The notes: a model not told the origin generated them from the letters alone. Positions 16,520 through 24,666 are shown, counted from the first letter of the stretch. The stretch is 64,000 nt of DNA from Yinghuangia seranimata (GCF_029953285.1 NZ_JASAOI010000052.1:62001-126000), one strand, 5' to 3'. Numbers and translations: made by a program.

Positions 16520-17485
16520 ATGGCCCAGGACGTCTCACCCACGATGCGCGCCGTCTCCCAGGACACGGCCGGCGGCCCCGAGGTGCTCAAGGTCGTCGAG
16601 GTCCCGCGCCCGGCGCCGGGGCCGATCGAGGTCCTGGTGCGGGTGCACGCGGCGGGCGTCAACCCGGCGGACTGGAAGACCCGCACCCGCGGCGTCTTCA
16701 CCGGCGGCGCCAAGCCGCCGTTCACGCTCGGGTGGGACGTGTCGGGCGTCGTCGAGGCGGTCGGCGGCGGCGTGACGCTCTTCCAGCCGGGCGACGAGGT
16801 GTACGGCATGCCGCTGTTCCCGCATCCGGCCGGCGCCTACGCCGAGTACGTCGTGGCCCCGCCGCGGCACTTCGCCCGCAAGCCGCGCGGCCTCAGTCAC
16901 CTCGAGGCGGGCGCCCTGCCGCTGGCCGCGCTGACCGCGTGGCAGGCGCTGGTCGACACGGCCGACGTCCAGCCCGGCCAGCGGGTGCTGGTCCACGCGG
17001 CCGCGGGCGGGGTCGGGCACCTGGCGGTCCAGATCGCCAAGGCGCGCGGCGCGTACGTCATCGGCACCGCCAGCGCCGCCAAGCACGACCTGCTGCGGGG
17101 CCTCGGCGCCGACGAGCTCGTCGACTACCGCAGCGTGGACTTCGCCGACGTCGTCTCGGACGTCGACGTCGTCCTCGACCCGGTCGGCGGCGACTCGTGG
17201 ACGCGGTCGCTGCGCACCCTGCGCCCCGGCGGCATCCTGGTCTCGATCCTCCCGCCCGACGAGACCTTCCCCGCCGCCGAGGCCGAGGCGCAGGGCAAGC
17301 GCGCCGTGTTCATGCTGGTCGAACCCGACCACCACGGGCTGGAGGAGATCACCGCCCTGGTCGAGTCCGGCCGCCTCCGGGTCATCGCCGACGAGGTGTT
17401 CCCGCTGGAGCGGGCGGCCGACGCCCACCGGGCCGGCGAGACGGGGCGCACGACGGGGAAGATCGTGCTGAGCGTGGTCTCCTGA
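16520..17485 (+). CDS. NADP-dependent quinone oxidoreductase-like (MDR)
   Basis: A 321-residue medium-chain reductase of the zeta-crystallin/quinone oxidoreductase class. It has GVNPADWKTRTRG, the family AGVNP signature, and no catalytic zinc Cys ligands. The Rossmann motif is VLVHAAAGGVGHLAVQIAK, with an ALTAWQALVDTADV segment before it. It likely reduces a quinone or enone with NADPH. It is divergent from the GlxA-type regulator. The specific substrate is unknown. Confidence 0.9.
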   Translation: MAQDVSPTMRAVSQDTAGGPEVLKVVEVPRPAPGPIEVLVRVHAAGVNPADWKTRTRGVFTGGAKPPFTLGWDVSGVVEAVGGGVTLFQPGDEVYGMPLFPHPAGAYAEYVVAPPRHFARKPRGLSHLEAGALPLAALTAWQALVDTADVQPGQRVLVHAAAGGVGHLAVQIAKARGAYVIGTASAAKHDLLRGLGADELVDYRSVDFADVVSDVDVVLDPVGGDSWTRSLRTLRPGGILVSILPPDETFPAAEAEAQGKRAVFMLVEPDHHGLEEITALVESGRLRVIADEVFPLERAADAHRAGETGRTTGKIVLSVVS

Positions 17486-18084
17486 GCCGGGGGGCAGCCA
17501 GACGAACACCCAAACGCGTACGGCCGACGGGGGCGGCTGTCGAGGAGGAGCCGGGTCACGTCCGGGCGGGCGTGGTGCCCGTCCGGGTCGGCCGCGTTCT
17601 TGGCGAGGACGATGGCCTCGGGGTCGAGAGGTCGGCGGCCGCAGCCCGGCGCCGCGACCCGACCCGGACCCGACCCGCCCACCACGCTGGGACCGCGGGT
17701 CGGCGGCGCGAAGCACCCACCGCGGCGCCACGCCTCCCGCCCCTCCCGCAGGTGCCGAGGATGTTCGGCGCGGACGGCCCGCGGGTCAAGCCGCCCCTCC
17801 GCCCCGGGGCGGGCCGCCGGTTCGTCGATGGCCCCGCCGCGGCTTGACGCGCGGGGCGGCCGCGCGAAGATCAAAAGCGGGAGGGGCGGGAGGCCACCGA
17901 ACGCGGCGCAGGTCAAGGTCGGTGCGGCCAAAGGCAGTTCACGCCTCGGCGGGTCAGCTCCGCCCCGCTCCCTGACGCTTACGGCCCGAGGAGGCCCACG
18001 CCGACGTCCGGCGAGCCGCGCGCGACGGCTGCGTTGCGAGGCGCAGGAGGTCGCACCCGAGGCCGGCGCGCCGACGTCGCCGTC
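17486..18084. other. Intergenic region, no supported gene
   Basis: About 600 bp between two converging oxidoreductase genes. Several frames stay open but encode Arg/Pro/Gly-rich strings without a domain, as expected by chance at this GC content. No clear hairpin, repeat or promoter was found. A remnant of a lost gene cannot be excluded. Confidence 0.5.
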
Positions 18085-19035
18085 CTACGGTTCGACGACC
18101 ACCTTGATCGCGCCGCTCCCCCGGTCCGCCGCCACGCGGAACGCCTCGGCGGCGTCCGCCAGCGGGAACCGGTGGGTGATGACCGCGGCGGCGATCCCGG
18201 GTCGGGCTGCGAGCATGGCGGCCGCGCGGTCGACGTCCCGTACGCCGGACGGGTCGTCGCCGTAGGCCATCGACGTGACGACCCGCGCCTCCTTCACGAA
18301 CGCGGGGAGAAACGGCAGCGGCAGCGTGTCCCCGTGCAGCGCCGCGATCGACAGCGTGCCGCCGGGCGCCAGCAGCCCGACCGCGTCGCGCAGCGCGTCC
18401 GGGGTGCCGGCGGCGTCCACGACCACGTCGTACTCCCCCTCGGCCGGGACCGCGCCGAGGCGTTCGCCCGCGGCGATCCGTTCGGCGCGCCGTGCGACCA
18501 GGGCCACCGCGGACGCGCCCTGCGCCTGCGCGGCGGCCGCCGCGAGCAGCCCGATGGCTCCGCCGCCGATAACCGCGACCCGGGTGCCCGGGCCGGTTCC
18601 GGCGAGGCGTACCGCGCGCCAGGCGACCGCCGCCGGTTCGACGAGGCACGCGTCGCGTGGGGCGAGCCCGTCCGACAGCGGGACCAACGACGTTGCGGGA
18701 ACGGTGTATTCGTCGGCCATGCCGCCGTCGATCGTCATGCCCGGCACGCGCATGTGCACGGTGCGGCACAGGTTCCGCCGCCCCGCCGCGCACTGGTCGC
18801 ACGTCCCGCAGCCGAAGATCGCTTCGACCGCGTACGCCTGCCCGTCGGGGCCGAAGCCGGCCAGCTCGTGGCCCAGCAGCAGGGTGCTCCCCATGGCCAG
18901 GTAGCCGAGGTCGGAGCCGCAGATCCCGGCGGCGGCGACGGTCAGCCGCGTGTCCGCGTCGGGGACGGCCGGGGCGTCCGCGACGTCCACGACCTCGACC
19001 GACGTGGGCGAACCCTGGCCTCGTACCGCGCGCAT
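18085..19035 (-). CDS. Zinc-dependent alcohol dehydrogenase (MDR family)
   Basis: A 316-residue zinc alcohol/polyol dehydrogenase. Catalytic zinc ligands are in GICGSD and LGHELAG, and the structural zinc site is CGTCDQCAAGRRNLC. The cofactor-binding motif is VAVIGGGAIGLLAAAAAQ. The protein is somewhat shorter than the usual 340-350 residues. It resembles threonine/sorbitol-type dehydrogenases; the substrate is not determinable. It shares a 126-bp upstream region only with the tail of the ArsR-type gene, so it has its own promoter there. Confidence 0.88.
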   Translation of the reverse strand: MRAVRGQGSPTSVEVVDVADAPAVPDADTRLTVAAAGICGSDLGYLAMGSTLLLGHELAGFGPDGQAYAVEAIFGCGTCDQCAAGRRNLCRTVHMRVPGMTIDGGMADEYTVPATSLVPLSDGLAPRDACLVEPAAVAWRAVRLAGTGPGTRVAVIGGGAIGLLAAAAAQAQGASAVALVARRAERIAAGERLGAVPAEGEYDVVVDAAGTPDALRDAVGLLAPGGTLSIAALHGDTLPLPFLPAFVKEARVVTSMAYGDDPSGVRDVDRAAAMLAARPGIAAAVITHRFPLADAAEAFRVAADRGSGAIKVVVEP

Positions 19036-19161
19036 CGCTGTCCCTCCGGAGAATCGTTCGGCGTCCGGAAGCTAGCGGGTGGCGGAGACGAAGACAAGGG
19101 CTTCCATTCGGCTATATGGACTCGCAGTTCGAATAATCGAACCATCGGGGCGAGCCGCGCG

Positions 19162-20034
19162 TCAGCCCGCCGCCGCCAGCAGCGCCTCCCCGACCGCCGT
19201 TCGCGCGTACAGCACCGACCGGCCCGCGCGGTGTGCGCTCACCAGGCCCGCGTCGCGAAGTGCCGTCAGGTGCTGGGACGCTCCCGGGGTGGTCAGGCCC
19301 GTACGGCCGGCCAGGTCGGTGGTCGAGGCCGGGGTCTGGAGTTCGGCCAGGAGGGCGGCCCGGGCGCGGCCGAGGACACCGGCCACGGCCTCGGAACGGG
19401 GTGCGCGGCGGGCCTCCCACAGCGCGCCGACGCCGCGCGGGGTGTAGGCCATCTGCAACGGCTCGTCCGGAAGGGTGCGCAGCTGCGGCTGCGTGACGAA
19501 CGTCGCGGGGATCAGCAGGAGCCCGGTGCCGGCGGCCGTGCGTGCGAGAGTGCGCGGGCGACGGTCCACGCGCAGCGTGCCGGTGGTCCAACTCACGTCC
19601 GCGTGCAGGTCGTTGAGGACGTGCCGGACTCCGCGTTCGGCCACTTGGCGGGCGCGGTGGAACACGTCGCCTTCGAGCAGCGCGCGGATGCGCGCCCAGT
19701 AGGGGCCCAGCGCCAGCTCCCAGTACGTCTCGATCTCCTTCACGAGCTTGGGGAGTTGGGACGCGGGGTCGGCTCGCATCGCACGCAGCCGGTGGTCCGC
19801 GGCACGGATGGCGTCGAGCTCGGCGGCGAGAGTGGGCGCGGGCCCGTCCGGCAGCGGGTTGATGAAGTCCGGGACGTACCCCGTCGGCCCGACGATCTCC
19901 GCGAGCAGCCCCCGGTCGAGCCCTGCGGCCGCCACGCGCGGCCGCACCTGGTCGAGCCACGACCGGTGGACGAGGGGCGCCGCGCCGGAGCGCAGCAGGC
20001 GCATGCTCGGGCCGACCTCCCACATGGGCGACAC
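19162..20034 (-). CDS. ArsR-type regulator with DUF5937-like N-terminus
   Basis: At least 290 residues. The C-terminus is an ArsR winged helix (STTDLAGRTGLTTPGASQHL, then TALRDAGLVSAHRAGRSVLY); the N-terminal part with SPMWEVGPSMRLL and the PLPDGPAPTLAAELDAIR segment matches the large actinomycete DUF5937 group. The only canonical start is GTG 20034, but in-frame codons upstream to about 20088 encode FSADDLAQTRFAV, which looks like the family N-terminus. A GGAGG at 20095-20099 precedes an ATC codon by 6 nt. The real start may therefore be non-canonical or there may be a sequence error. Divergent from the aldo/keto reductase. Confidence 0.82.
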   Translation of the reverse strand: MSPMWEVGPSMRLLRSGAAPLVHRSWLDQVRPRVAAAGLDRGLLAEIVGPTGYVPDFINPLPDGPAPTLAAELDAIRAADHRLRAMRADPASQLPKLVKEIETYWELALGPYWARIRALLEGDVFHRARQVAERGVRHVLNDLHADVSWTTGTLRVDRRPRTLARTAAGTGLLLIPATFVTQPQLRTLPDEPLQMAYTPRGVGALWEARRAPRSEAVAGVLGRARAALLAELQTPASTTDLAGRTGLTTPGASQHLTALRDAGLVSAHRAGRSVLYARTAVGEALLAAAG

Positions 20035-20203
20035 GGCGAACCGGGTCTGGGCGAGGTCGTCGGCGGAGAAGGGCAGTTCGGCGCGGATGCGGGGCCTCCA
20101 GACGGCTGGGCACGGGGCAATCCATCAACCCCGCGAGGCCGAGAAGATTAAGCCTGTACTTAATCAATAGCCGCCAGCGTACCGGGGCCGTGATCCTTCC
20201 GGC

Positions 20204-21124
20204 ATGTCTACGACCTCCTCCACGCACGCGTCCGCCGCCGGCACCTGGCGGCTCGGCGACCTGACCGTCAACCGTGTCGGCCTCGGCGCGATGCGCCTGC
20301 CGCAGACCGGCTCGGCGTTCGCGCACGCCGGCCCGCCGACGGACCGCGACCGGGACCAGGCGGTCGCCGTCCTGCGCCGCGCCGTCGAGCTCGGCGTCAA
20401 CCACATCGACACCGCGTCGTTCTACTTCTCCCCGCTGCGGTCGGCGAACGAGCTGATCGGCCGCGCCCTGGCGCCGTACCGCGACGACCTGGTCGTCGCC
20501 ACCAAGGTCGGCCCGTCCCGCAACCCCGACGGGAGCTGGCGCGCGCACGCCACCCCGGGCGAACTGCGCGCGCAGGTCGAGGAGAACCTCCGCCAACTCG
20601 GCCGCGACCACCTCGACCTCGTCAACCTGCGCATCGTCGGCACCGACTCCATCGCGGAACGCTTCGCCGCACTGGCCGAGTTGCGGCAGGCCGGGCTGAT
20701 CCGCCACCTCGGCCTGTCGAACATCCGGCCGCACCACCTCGCCGAGGCGACGCCGATCGCGCCGGTGGTGTGCGTGCAGAACCAGTACGGCGTCGGAGTC
20801 CGGCCCGAGGACGACGAGTTCGTCCGCACGTGCGGCGAACAGGGCGTCGCCTTCGTGCCGTTCTACGCGATCGCCGCCCAGGGCACCACGCACGGCGCCT
20901 CGACGCACGACGCCCCCGAGGTCGAAGCCGTCGCCGAGGCGCACGGCGTGAGCCCGGCGCAGGTACGGATCGCCTGGACGCTGCACCAGGGCCCGCACGT
21001 CCTGGCCATCCCGGGCACCGGCGACCCGGCCCACCTCGAGCAGAACATCGCCGCCGGCGCGCTGCGGCTGTCCGACGACGAACTGGCCGCACTCGACGCG
21101 GCACACTGGCGCGAGGCGGAGTGA
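20204..21124 (+). CDS. Aldo/keto reductase
   Basis: A 306-residue (beta/alpha)8 NADPH-dependent reductase. Key points are the cofactor-barrel start VNRVGLGAMRLP, the catalytic Asp in NHIDTASFY, Tyr in FYFSPLRSANELIG and Lys in VVATKVGP. The usual His of the DLxxxH motif is replaced (HLDLVNLRI), as in a subset of bacterial AKRs. The C-terminal LAIPGTGDPAHLEQNI binds the cofactor phosphate. It is divergent from the ArsR regulator. Its stop overlaps a possible GTG-initiated small frame. Confidence 0.9.
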   Translation: MSTTSSTHASAAGTWRLGDLTVNRVGLGAMRLPQTGSAFAHAGPPTDRDRDQAVAVLRRAVELGVNHIDTASFYFSPLRSANELIGRALAPYRDDLVVATKVGPSRNPDGSWRAHATPGELRAQVEENLRQLGRDHLDLVNLRIVGTDSIAERFAALAELRQAGLIRHLGLSNIRPHHLAEATPIAPVVCVQNQYGVGVRPEDDEFVRTCGEQGVAFVPFYAIAAQGTTHGASTHDAPEVEAVAEAHGVSPAQVRIAWTLHQGPHVLAIPGTGDPAHLEQNIAAGALRLSDDELAALDAAHWREAE

Positions 21125-21366
21125 ACCCGCGGCGGGCCGACCTCGACGCGCTGGTCGCCCTCGTCTGCGGCATCGTCGTGGACGCCGTGCTCGACGCCGT
21201 CCTCGACGTCCTGGTCGACCTCGCCGTGGACCTCGCCGTGGACCTCGCCCTCGACGCCCGCTACGCCTCAAGAGACGCGGACGCCGCCCCAGCAGCCGGT
21301 CAGTCGTCCGCGGCCACCAAAAGCACCAGCACCCCGGACGAGCGGTCGACCAGCACCAACTCGTGA
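21121..21366 (+). CDS. Possible small ORF with VDLA repeats
   Basis: An 81-codon frame whose GTG overlaps the aldo/keto reductase stop (GTGA), an arrangement that would allow translational coupling. The product has a repetitive Asp/hydrophobic segment, DVLVDLAVDLAVDLALD, encoded by imperfect 12-bp direct repeats at about 21217-21257, then a Ser/Thr/Asp-rich tail. It overlaps the end of the convergent gene at 21300. No homologous family is known to me. It may be an unselected low-complexity frame. Confidence 0.28.
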   Translation: MNPRRADLDALVALVCGIVVDAVLDAVLDVLVDLAVDLAVDLALDARYASRDADAAPAAGQSSAATKSTSTPDERSTSTNS

Positions 21367-21824
21367 AACTCGATGTGGATCGGCCCGTAGTCGTGGCGCG
21401 CGTCGTCCGACAGCGGGCCGAGCAGATAGCGGCTCGTCGCACGCTCGACGATCGCGTAGACGTCCTCACACAGCCGCTGTTCGAGGTCGTCCGGGACCGG
21501 CCCGCCCCCGTAGCCGGCGCATCCATCCGCCCACGCCCGGATCGTCCCGACGGCCGTCGCCGCGTCGACCGGCCGGTAGTCGTCCGGCGTGACGCGGTGC
21601 AACCACCACTGCCCGTGCCGGGGCTCGCCCGGCTGCCCGTCGGCGCCGTCGTACGTGTCGCGGAACTGCGGGTGCGCGAGCAGCGCCGCGAGCAGCGCCC
21701 GGTCGTCCGCACCCGCCTCCTCCATGTGGAAGCGCTTCATGTCGACCCACCGGTACCCATGCGGCCAGTCCTCGCCACCGAAATGCTTGAAGTTGATGAA
21801 CGGACTGTCCAGGTGCGCGAGCAT
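21300..21824 (-). CDS. Conserved hypothetical protein
   Basis: A 174-residue protein starting MLAHLDSPFINFKHFGGEDW. It is rich in aromatic and acidic residues (KRFHMEEAGADDRALLAALL, RHGQWWLHRVTPDDY) and ends with hydrophobic beta-like segments (FHELVLVDRSSGVLVLLVA). It has no signal peptide, membrane segment or recognised motif. I recall similar proteins only as uncharacterised streptomycete genes. The start is supported by conserved-looking N-terminal composition rather than by a strong ribosome site. Function unknown. Confidence 0.72.
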   Translation of the reverse strand: MLAHLDSPFINFKHFGGEDWPHGYRWVDMKRFHMEEAGADDRALLAALLAHPQFRDTYDGADGQPGEPRHGQWWLHRVTPDDYRPVDAATAVGTIRAWADGCAGYGGGPVPDDLEQRLCEDVYAIVERATSRYLLGPLSDDARHDYGPIHIEFHELVLVDRSSGVLVLLVAADD

Positions 21825-21938
21825 CCCCGCAGTCTTCCACCCCCCCGTCCTCCGTCCCCCGTCCGCCGCCCACAACAGGCGGATCCGCGTGCCCCTTCCT
21901 ACCGTGGAAGCGACCCGCGCGATCCGCCTGGAGGAGCC

Positions 21939-22337
21939 GTGAGCGACGCCCTGTACGACGACCTGGACCGGCGGGCCTCCTGCCTGATCAAGATCGTCCT
22001 CACCGGCCGGCAGGCGCCCGGCTCGCCCCAGCCGGAAGGCGATGACCTGCTCCCAGCCGCCGCGGCGATCACCACGAGCATCGGGCATCTCTACCGTCAG
22101 GTCGACGCGTTCGACCCGACGTCCGTCACGCTCGGCGACGCACGCGACGCCGGGGACACCGGACACTTCGACACCACCGGCGACACCGTCACCCTGTGGG
22201 GCACCATCCGATGCGCCGCCGAACCCGACCTGCCCAAGCTACAGCGACGCCTGACCGTACTCGCCGAGAACATGGCGCAGGCGTACCACTGCACCGCAAC
22301 CGTCGACTACCCAAGCGGCCGCACCAACCCGACCTGA
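21939..22337 (+). CDS. Stand-alone M20 peptidase dimerisation-domain protein
   Basis: A 132-residue product from GTG 21939, with GGAGGAG directly upstream. The middle and end align by eye with the lid/dimerisation domain of M20 amidohydrolases: AAAAITTSIGHLYRQVDAFD, PTSVTLG, TVTLWGTIRC (usual ELRGTVRT) and LAENMAQAYHCTATVDY. The two zinc-binding catalytic segments that flank this domain in real M20 enzymes are absent, so it cannot be an active hydrolase. It may be a decayed gene or a domain reused for another task. The clean frame and good ribosome site argue for expression. Confidence 0.6.
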   Translation: MSDALYDDLDRRASCLIKIVLTGRQAPGSPQPEGDDLLPAAAAITTSIGHLYRQVDAFDPTSVTLGDARDAGDTGHFDTTGDTVTLWGTIRCAAEPDLPKLQRRLTVLAENMAQAYHCTATVDYPSGRTNPT

Positions 22338-22475
22338 GTTCCCGACACAGCAGGTGGCCAACGCAGTGACCACGAGCGCAGCCCCGAGCAGTCCGCCGTA
22401 CATCCGCGGCATCCGCTCGCTCCCCGCCGCGAGCGGATCCTCCGACGCCTCGCCGCGCCTTGCGCCGTTCACCAT
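22239..22475 (-). CDS. Possible small membrane protein
   Basis: A 78-codon frame from ATG 22475, preceded by AAGGGGGG about 6 nt upstream, a good ribosome site. It contains one predicted membrane helix (YGGLLGAALVVTALATCCVG) around residues 26-45. Its last third lies antisense to the end of the M20-like gene. A dyad TTGAGCGATTGCTTAAGCG lies 22 bp upstream, which would make a sensible control site. No family recognised. Confidence 0.35.
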   Translation of the reverse strand: MVNGARRGEASEDPLAAGSERMPRMYGGLLGAALVVTALATCCVGNSGRVGAAAWVVDGCGAVVRLRHVLGEYGQASL

Positions 22476-22496
22476 GCCAAGCCCCCCTTGACCGAA

Positions 22497-22515
22497 CGCT
22501 TAAGCAATCGCTCAA
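22497..22515. promoter_or_regulatory. Operator-like dyad
   Basis: On the - strand TTGAGCGATTGCTTAAGCG has imperfect dyad symmetry (TTGAGCG / CTTAAGC arms around ATTG) and is typical in shape of TetR operators. It is embedded in a locally AT-rich patch between a possible small membrane protein and the PPOX gene. No TetR gene is adjacent. The assignment rests on symmetry alone. Confidence 0.35.
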
Positions 22516-22603
22516 AATCAGGCTGGCAAGCGGTATGACGCCGCGTCAGCCGGGTTCCCCTGCCGAGGGGGCCGGCCGACGCGGCATCAGATCGGACCAG
22601 GCG

Positions 22604-23059
22604 TCAGCCCACGCGGGCTCCGTACACGTGATCGACGGTCATCGTCATCAGCACGCGCCGGTCGGCGACCATCACCGCGCGGTACTCCTCCCAGTCCGGG
22701 TGCTCGCCCGCCGCGAGGCGGTAGTAGCGCACCAGGGCCTCGACCTCGGGGCCGTCCGGGTCGGTGCCGGGGCCGGTGAGGGTCGCGGTGCCCTCGGCGG
22801 TCGCCCAGCCCCAGCCGTCGGGGCTGGTGACCTCCAGGGCCGCGCGCGGGTCGCGGCGCAGGTTGGCGGTCTTGGCGCGGCCCTCGGTCATCGAGACGTA
22901 GAGGAGCTGGGTCTCCGGGTCGTAGTACGGCATGACGGGCGACATCTGCGGCCGCCCGTCCGCCTTGATCGTCGCGAGCACGCCGAGCCTGCTCTCCGCG
23001 AGCAACGCGCGCGGGTCGAAGGGCTTGGCGGGCGTGGCGTCTGTCGTGTCGGTGCTCAT
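22604..23059 (-). CDS. PPOX-class F420-dependent oxidoreductase
   Basis: A 151-residue split-barrel flavin/F420 protein. The N-terminal LAESRLGVLATIKADGRPQMSPV is the classical strand pair of F420-dependent PPOX enzymes, followed by YVSMTEGRAKTANLRRDPRAAL, which contacts the cofactor, and a late EEYRAVMVADRRVLM segment. Length fits the TIGR03618-like group. It is expected to use F420H2 for reduction of an unknown compound. It lies downstream of the imine-reductase-like gene on the same strand with a 99-bp gap. Confidence 0.88.
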   Translation of the reverse strand: MSTDTTDATPAKPFDPRALLAESRLGVLATIKADGRPQMSPVMPYYDPETQLLYVSMTEGRAKTANLRRDPRAALEVTSPDGWGWATAEGTATLTGPGTDPDGPEVEALVRYYRLAAGEHPDWEEYRAVMVADRRVLMTMTVDHVYGARVG

Positions 23060-23158
23060 ATCTGCGCCAAAGCGCACCCCCACACCTCGTATTCCCTCAT
23101 CAGTCGGCACCCCGCCGCACCTCACCGCATCGGCTCAACCAGGGCGCACCGAGCACGG

Positions 23159-24091
23159 TCACGCGAGGGCCTCCGGGGACGGCTTGCGGAACTGGTCGAT
23201 CAGGGCGGTGTAGCCGTCAGCGCCGCGGCCGTCGCGCACGGCCCGCTGGGCGAGGGTCTGGATGAGGCGCGGCAGTTCCGCGTTCAGCCCGAGGGTCTCG
23301 CTCTCCTCGACGAGGTGGGCCATGGCCCCGAGGTGGGTGGAGAGGGTGGCGTCGTCGCCCGGGTGGACGCCCGCGTCGAGGTTGCGGGCGTAGCCGGCGA
23401 GCCAGCCGACGACGGTGCCTATGCCCTGGCTGGCGACCGGTTCGTACGCCGCGGCGCCGACGCCCGCGGTGCCGAGCAGCGCGACGCCCTGCAGGAACCC
23501 GTTGAGCAGGTTCCACATGAGGCTGAGCATCGCCGCGTCGTAGAGCGAGGCCAGGCCGTGGTCCTCGCCGACGTACGTCGAGCCGCCCGCCAGCGTGCGC
23601 AGCGCGGCCTCGTGGAGTTCGTACGTCGACGCCGGCCCGCTGTAGAGGACGGCGGTGTCCGCACCGCCGATGGCCGCCGGCGCGGCCATGATCGCCCCGT
23701 CCAGGTAGGCGGCGCCGCGGCCGGCCGCCCAGTGCGCGGTCTCGCGGGCGTCCCGCGACGTGCCGGAGGTCAGGTTCACCAGCACCCGGCCGGCGAGGAT
23801 CTCGGCGTCGAGCGGGTCGAACAGGTCGTGCGCGGCGTGGTAGTCCGAGACGCAGACGACCACGAGCGGGCTCGCCGCGACCGCCTCCGCGACCGATCCG
23901 GCGCGCCGTGCGCCGCCTTCGACCAGCCGGTCAGCCTTGTCCGGGGTGCGGTTCCAAACGGTCACCGGGTGCCCGGCGCGCAGGAACGCCTCCGCGAGCG
24001 CGTGGCCCATCACACCGAGCCCGACGACCGTCACTGCGGTGTGCGGGGTCTCGTGCGTGTCCGTCGTCGTGTCCGTGGTCTTGTCCGTCAT
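23159..24091 (-). CDS. Imine-reductase-like NADPH oxidoreductase
   Basis: A 310-residue member of the 6PGDH/imine reductase family. Rossmann motif VTVVGLGVMGHALAEAFL, then VWNRTPDKADRL for NADPH selection, NLTSGTSRDARE and a long interdomain helix (DHGLASLYDAAMLSLMWNLLNG). The catalytic Lys of hydroxyacid dehydrogenases is replaced in this helix, as in imine reductases. An extended Thr/Asp-rich N-terminus precedes the fold. Its upstream region carries a MerR-type dyad facing a divergent MerR gene, the likely regulator. Confidence 0.88.
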   Translation of the reverse strand: MTDKTTDTTTDTHETPHTAVTVVGLGVMGHALAEAFLRAGHPVTVWNRTPDKADRLVEGGARRAGSVAEAVAASPLVVVCVSDYHAAHDLFDPLDAEILAGRVLVNLTSGTSRDARETAHWAAGRGAAYLDGAIMAAPAAIGGADTAVLYSGPASTYELHEAALRTLAGGSTYVGEDHGLASLYDAAMLSLMWNLLNGFLQGVALLGTAGVGAAAYEPVASQGIGTVVGWLAGYARNLDAGVHPGDDATLSTHLGAMAHLVEESETLGLNAELPRLIQTLAQRAVRDGRGADGYTALIDQFRKPSPEALA

Positions 24092-24138
24092 GGCGTGTTC
24101 CCTCCAGGAAGTCGGAAGTCCTGAAGGGATCGTGAACG

Positions 24139-24160
24139 TTCACACCGGTATGAAGGTCAA
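24139..24160 (-). promoter_or_regulatory. MerR-type operator and -35
   Basis: TTCACACCGGTATGAA (24139-24154) is a 16-bp dyad, symmetric except for one transition pair (TTCA-Y-ACCGGT-R-TGAA). On the - strand it follows directly after TTGACC (24155-24160), the normal position of a MerR operator between a -35 and a distant -10. It lies between the divergent imine-reductase-like gene and the MerR gene. The -10 (about TCACGA, 19 bp away) is weak, which fits MerR-type activation. Binding is inferred. Confidence 0.7.
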
Positions 24161-24186
24161 GCACCACACCACGGGAGGACGGGGCC

Positions 24187-24591
24187 GTGCTGATCGGTGA
24201 ACTCAGCCGCCGGACGGGCGTGCGCACCCACCAGCTGCGCTACTACGAGGCCCAGGGCCTGCTGGAGCCGCGCCGCAGCGCGGGCGGCTACCGCGAGTAC
24301 GGGGAAGACGCGGTCCTGACCGTCGGTCAGATCCGCAGGCTGCTGGCGGCCGGGCTGTCGACCGAGGAGATCGCGTTCATGCTCCCGTGCGTCGCCGGCC
24401 CGGACCCGGACCTGCCCTGGTGTCCGGAACTGCTGGACGTCCTGCACACCCGGCTGCGCGGGCTGGACGAGCACATGGACGCCCTGACGCGTTCGCGCCT
24501 CGCGCTGAGCGAGTTCATCGAGGCCACCGAACGGCGGTCCCAGGAGGTCGCCGAGATGCGACCCGCAGACATAGCGGGTCGAATGGGGTGA
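24187..24591 (+). CDS. MerR-family transcriptional regulator
   Basis: A 134-residue MerR protein: IGELSRRTGVRTHQLRYYEAQGLL, then GGYREYGEDAVLTVGQIRRLL form the DNA-binding domain, and a short coiled coil with a CVAGPDPDLPWCPELLDV segment follows. Two Cys residues there could bind a ligand or metal, though the full metal-sensing pattern is not present. The start is GTG with GGGAGG upstream. It is divergent from the imine-reductase-like gene via a TTCAYACCGGTRTGAA dyad and probably activates it. Confidence 0.9.
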   Translation: MLIGELSRRTGVRTHQLRYYEAQGLLEPRRSAGGYREYGEDAVLTVGQIRRLLAAGLSTEEIAFMLPCVAGPDPDLPWCPELLDVLHTRLRGLDEHMDALTRSRLALSEFIEATERRSQEVAEMRPADIAGRMG

Positions 24592-24666
24592 CCGAGCAAT
24601 CGGCTCATGCGGCGCCGGCACCTGCCTGCCACGCGCCGCGCCGCGCCGCCCCGAGGAGTCCGCCGC

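Noticed and set aside
17486-18084. Leftward frame containing LDPEAIVLAKNAADPDG
   Set aside because: A short plausible segment, but flanked by low-complexity Arg/Pro sequence and lacking start signals. At most a decayed fragment.
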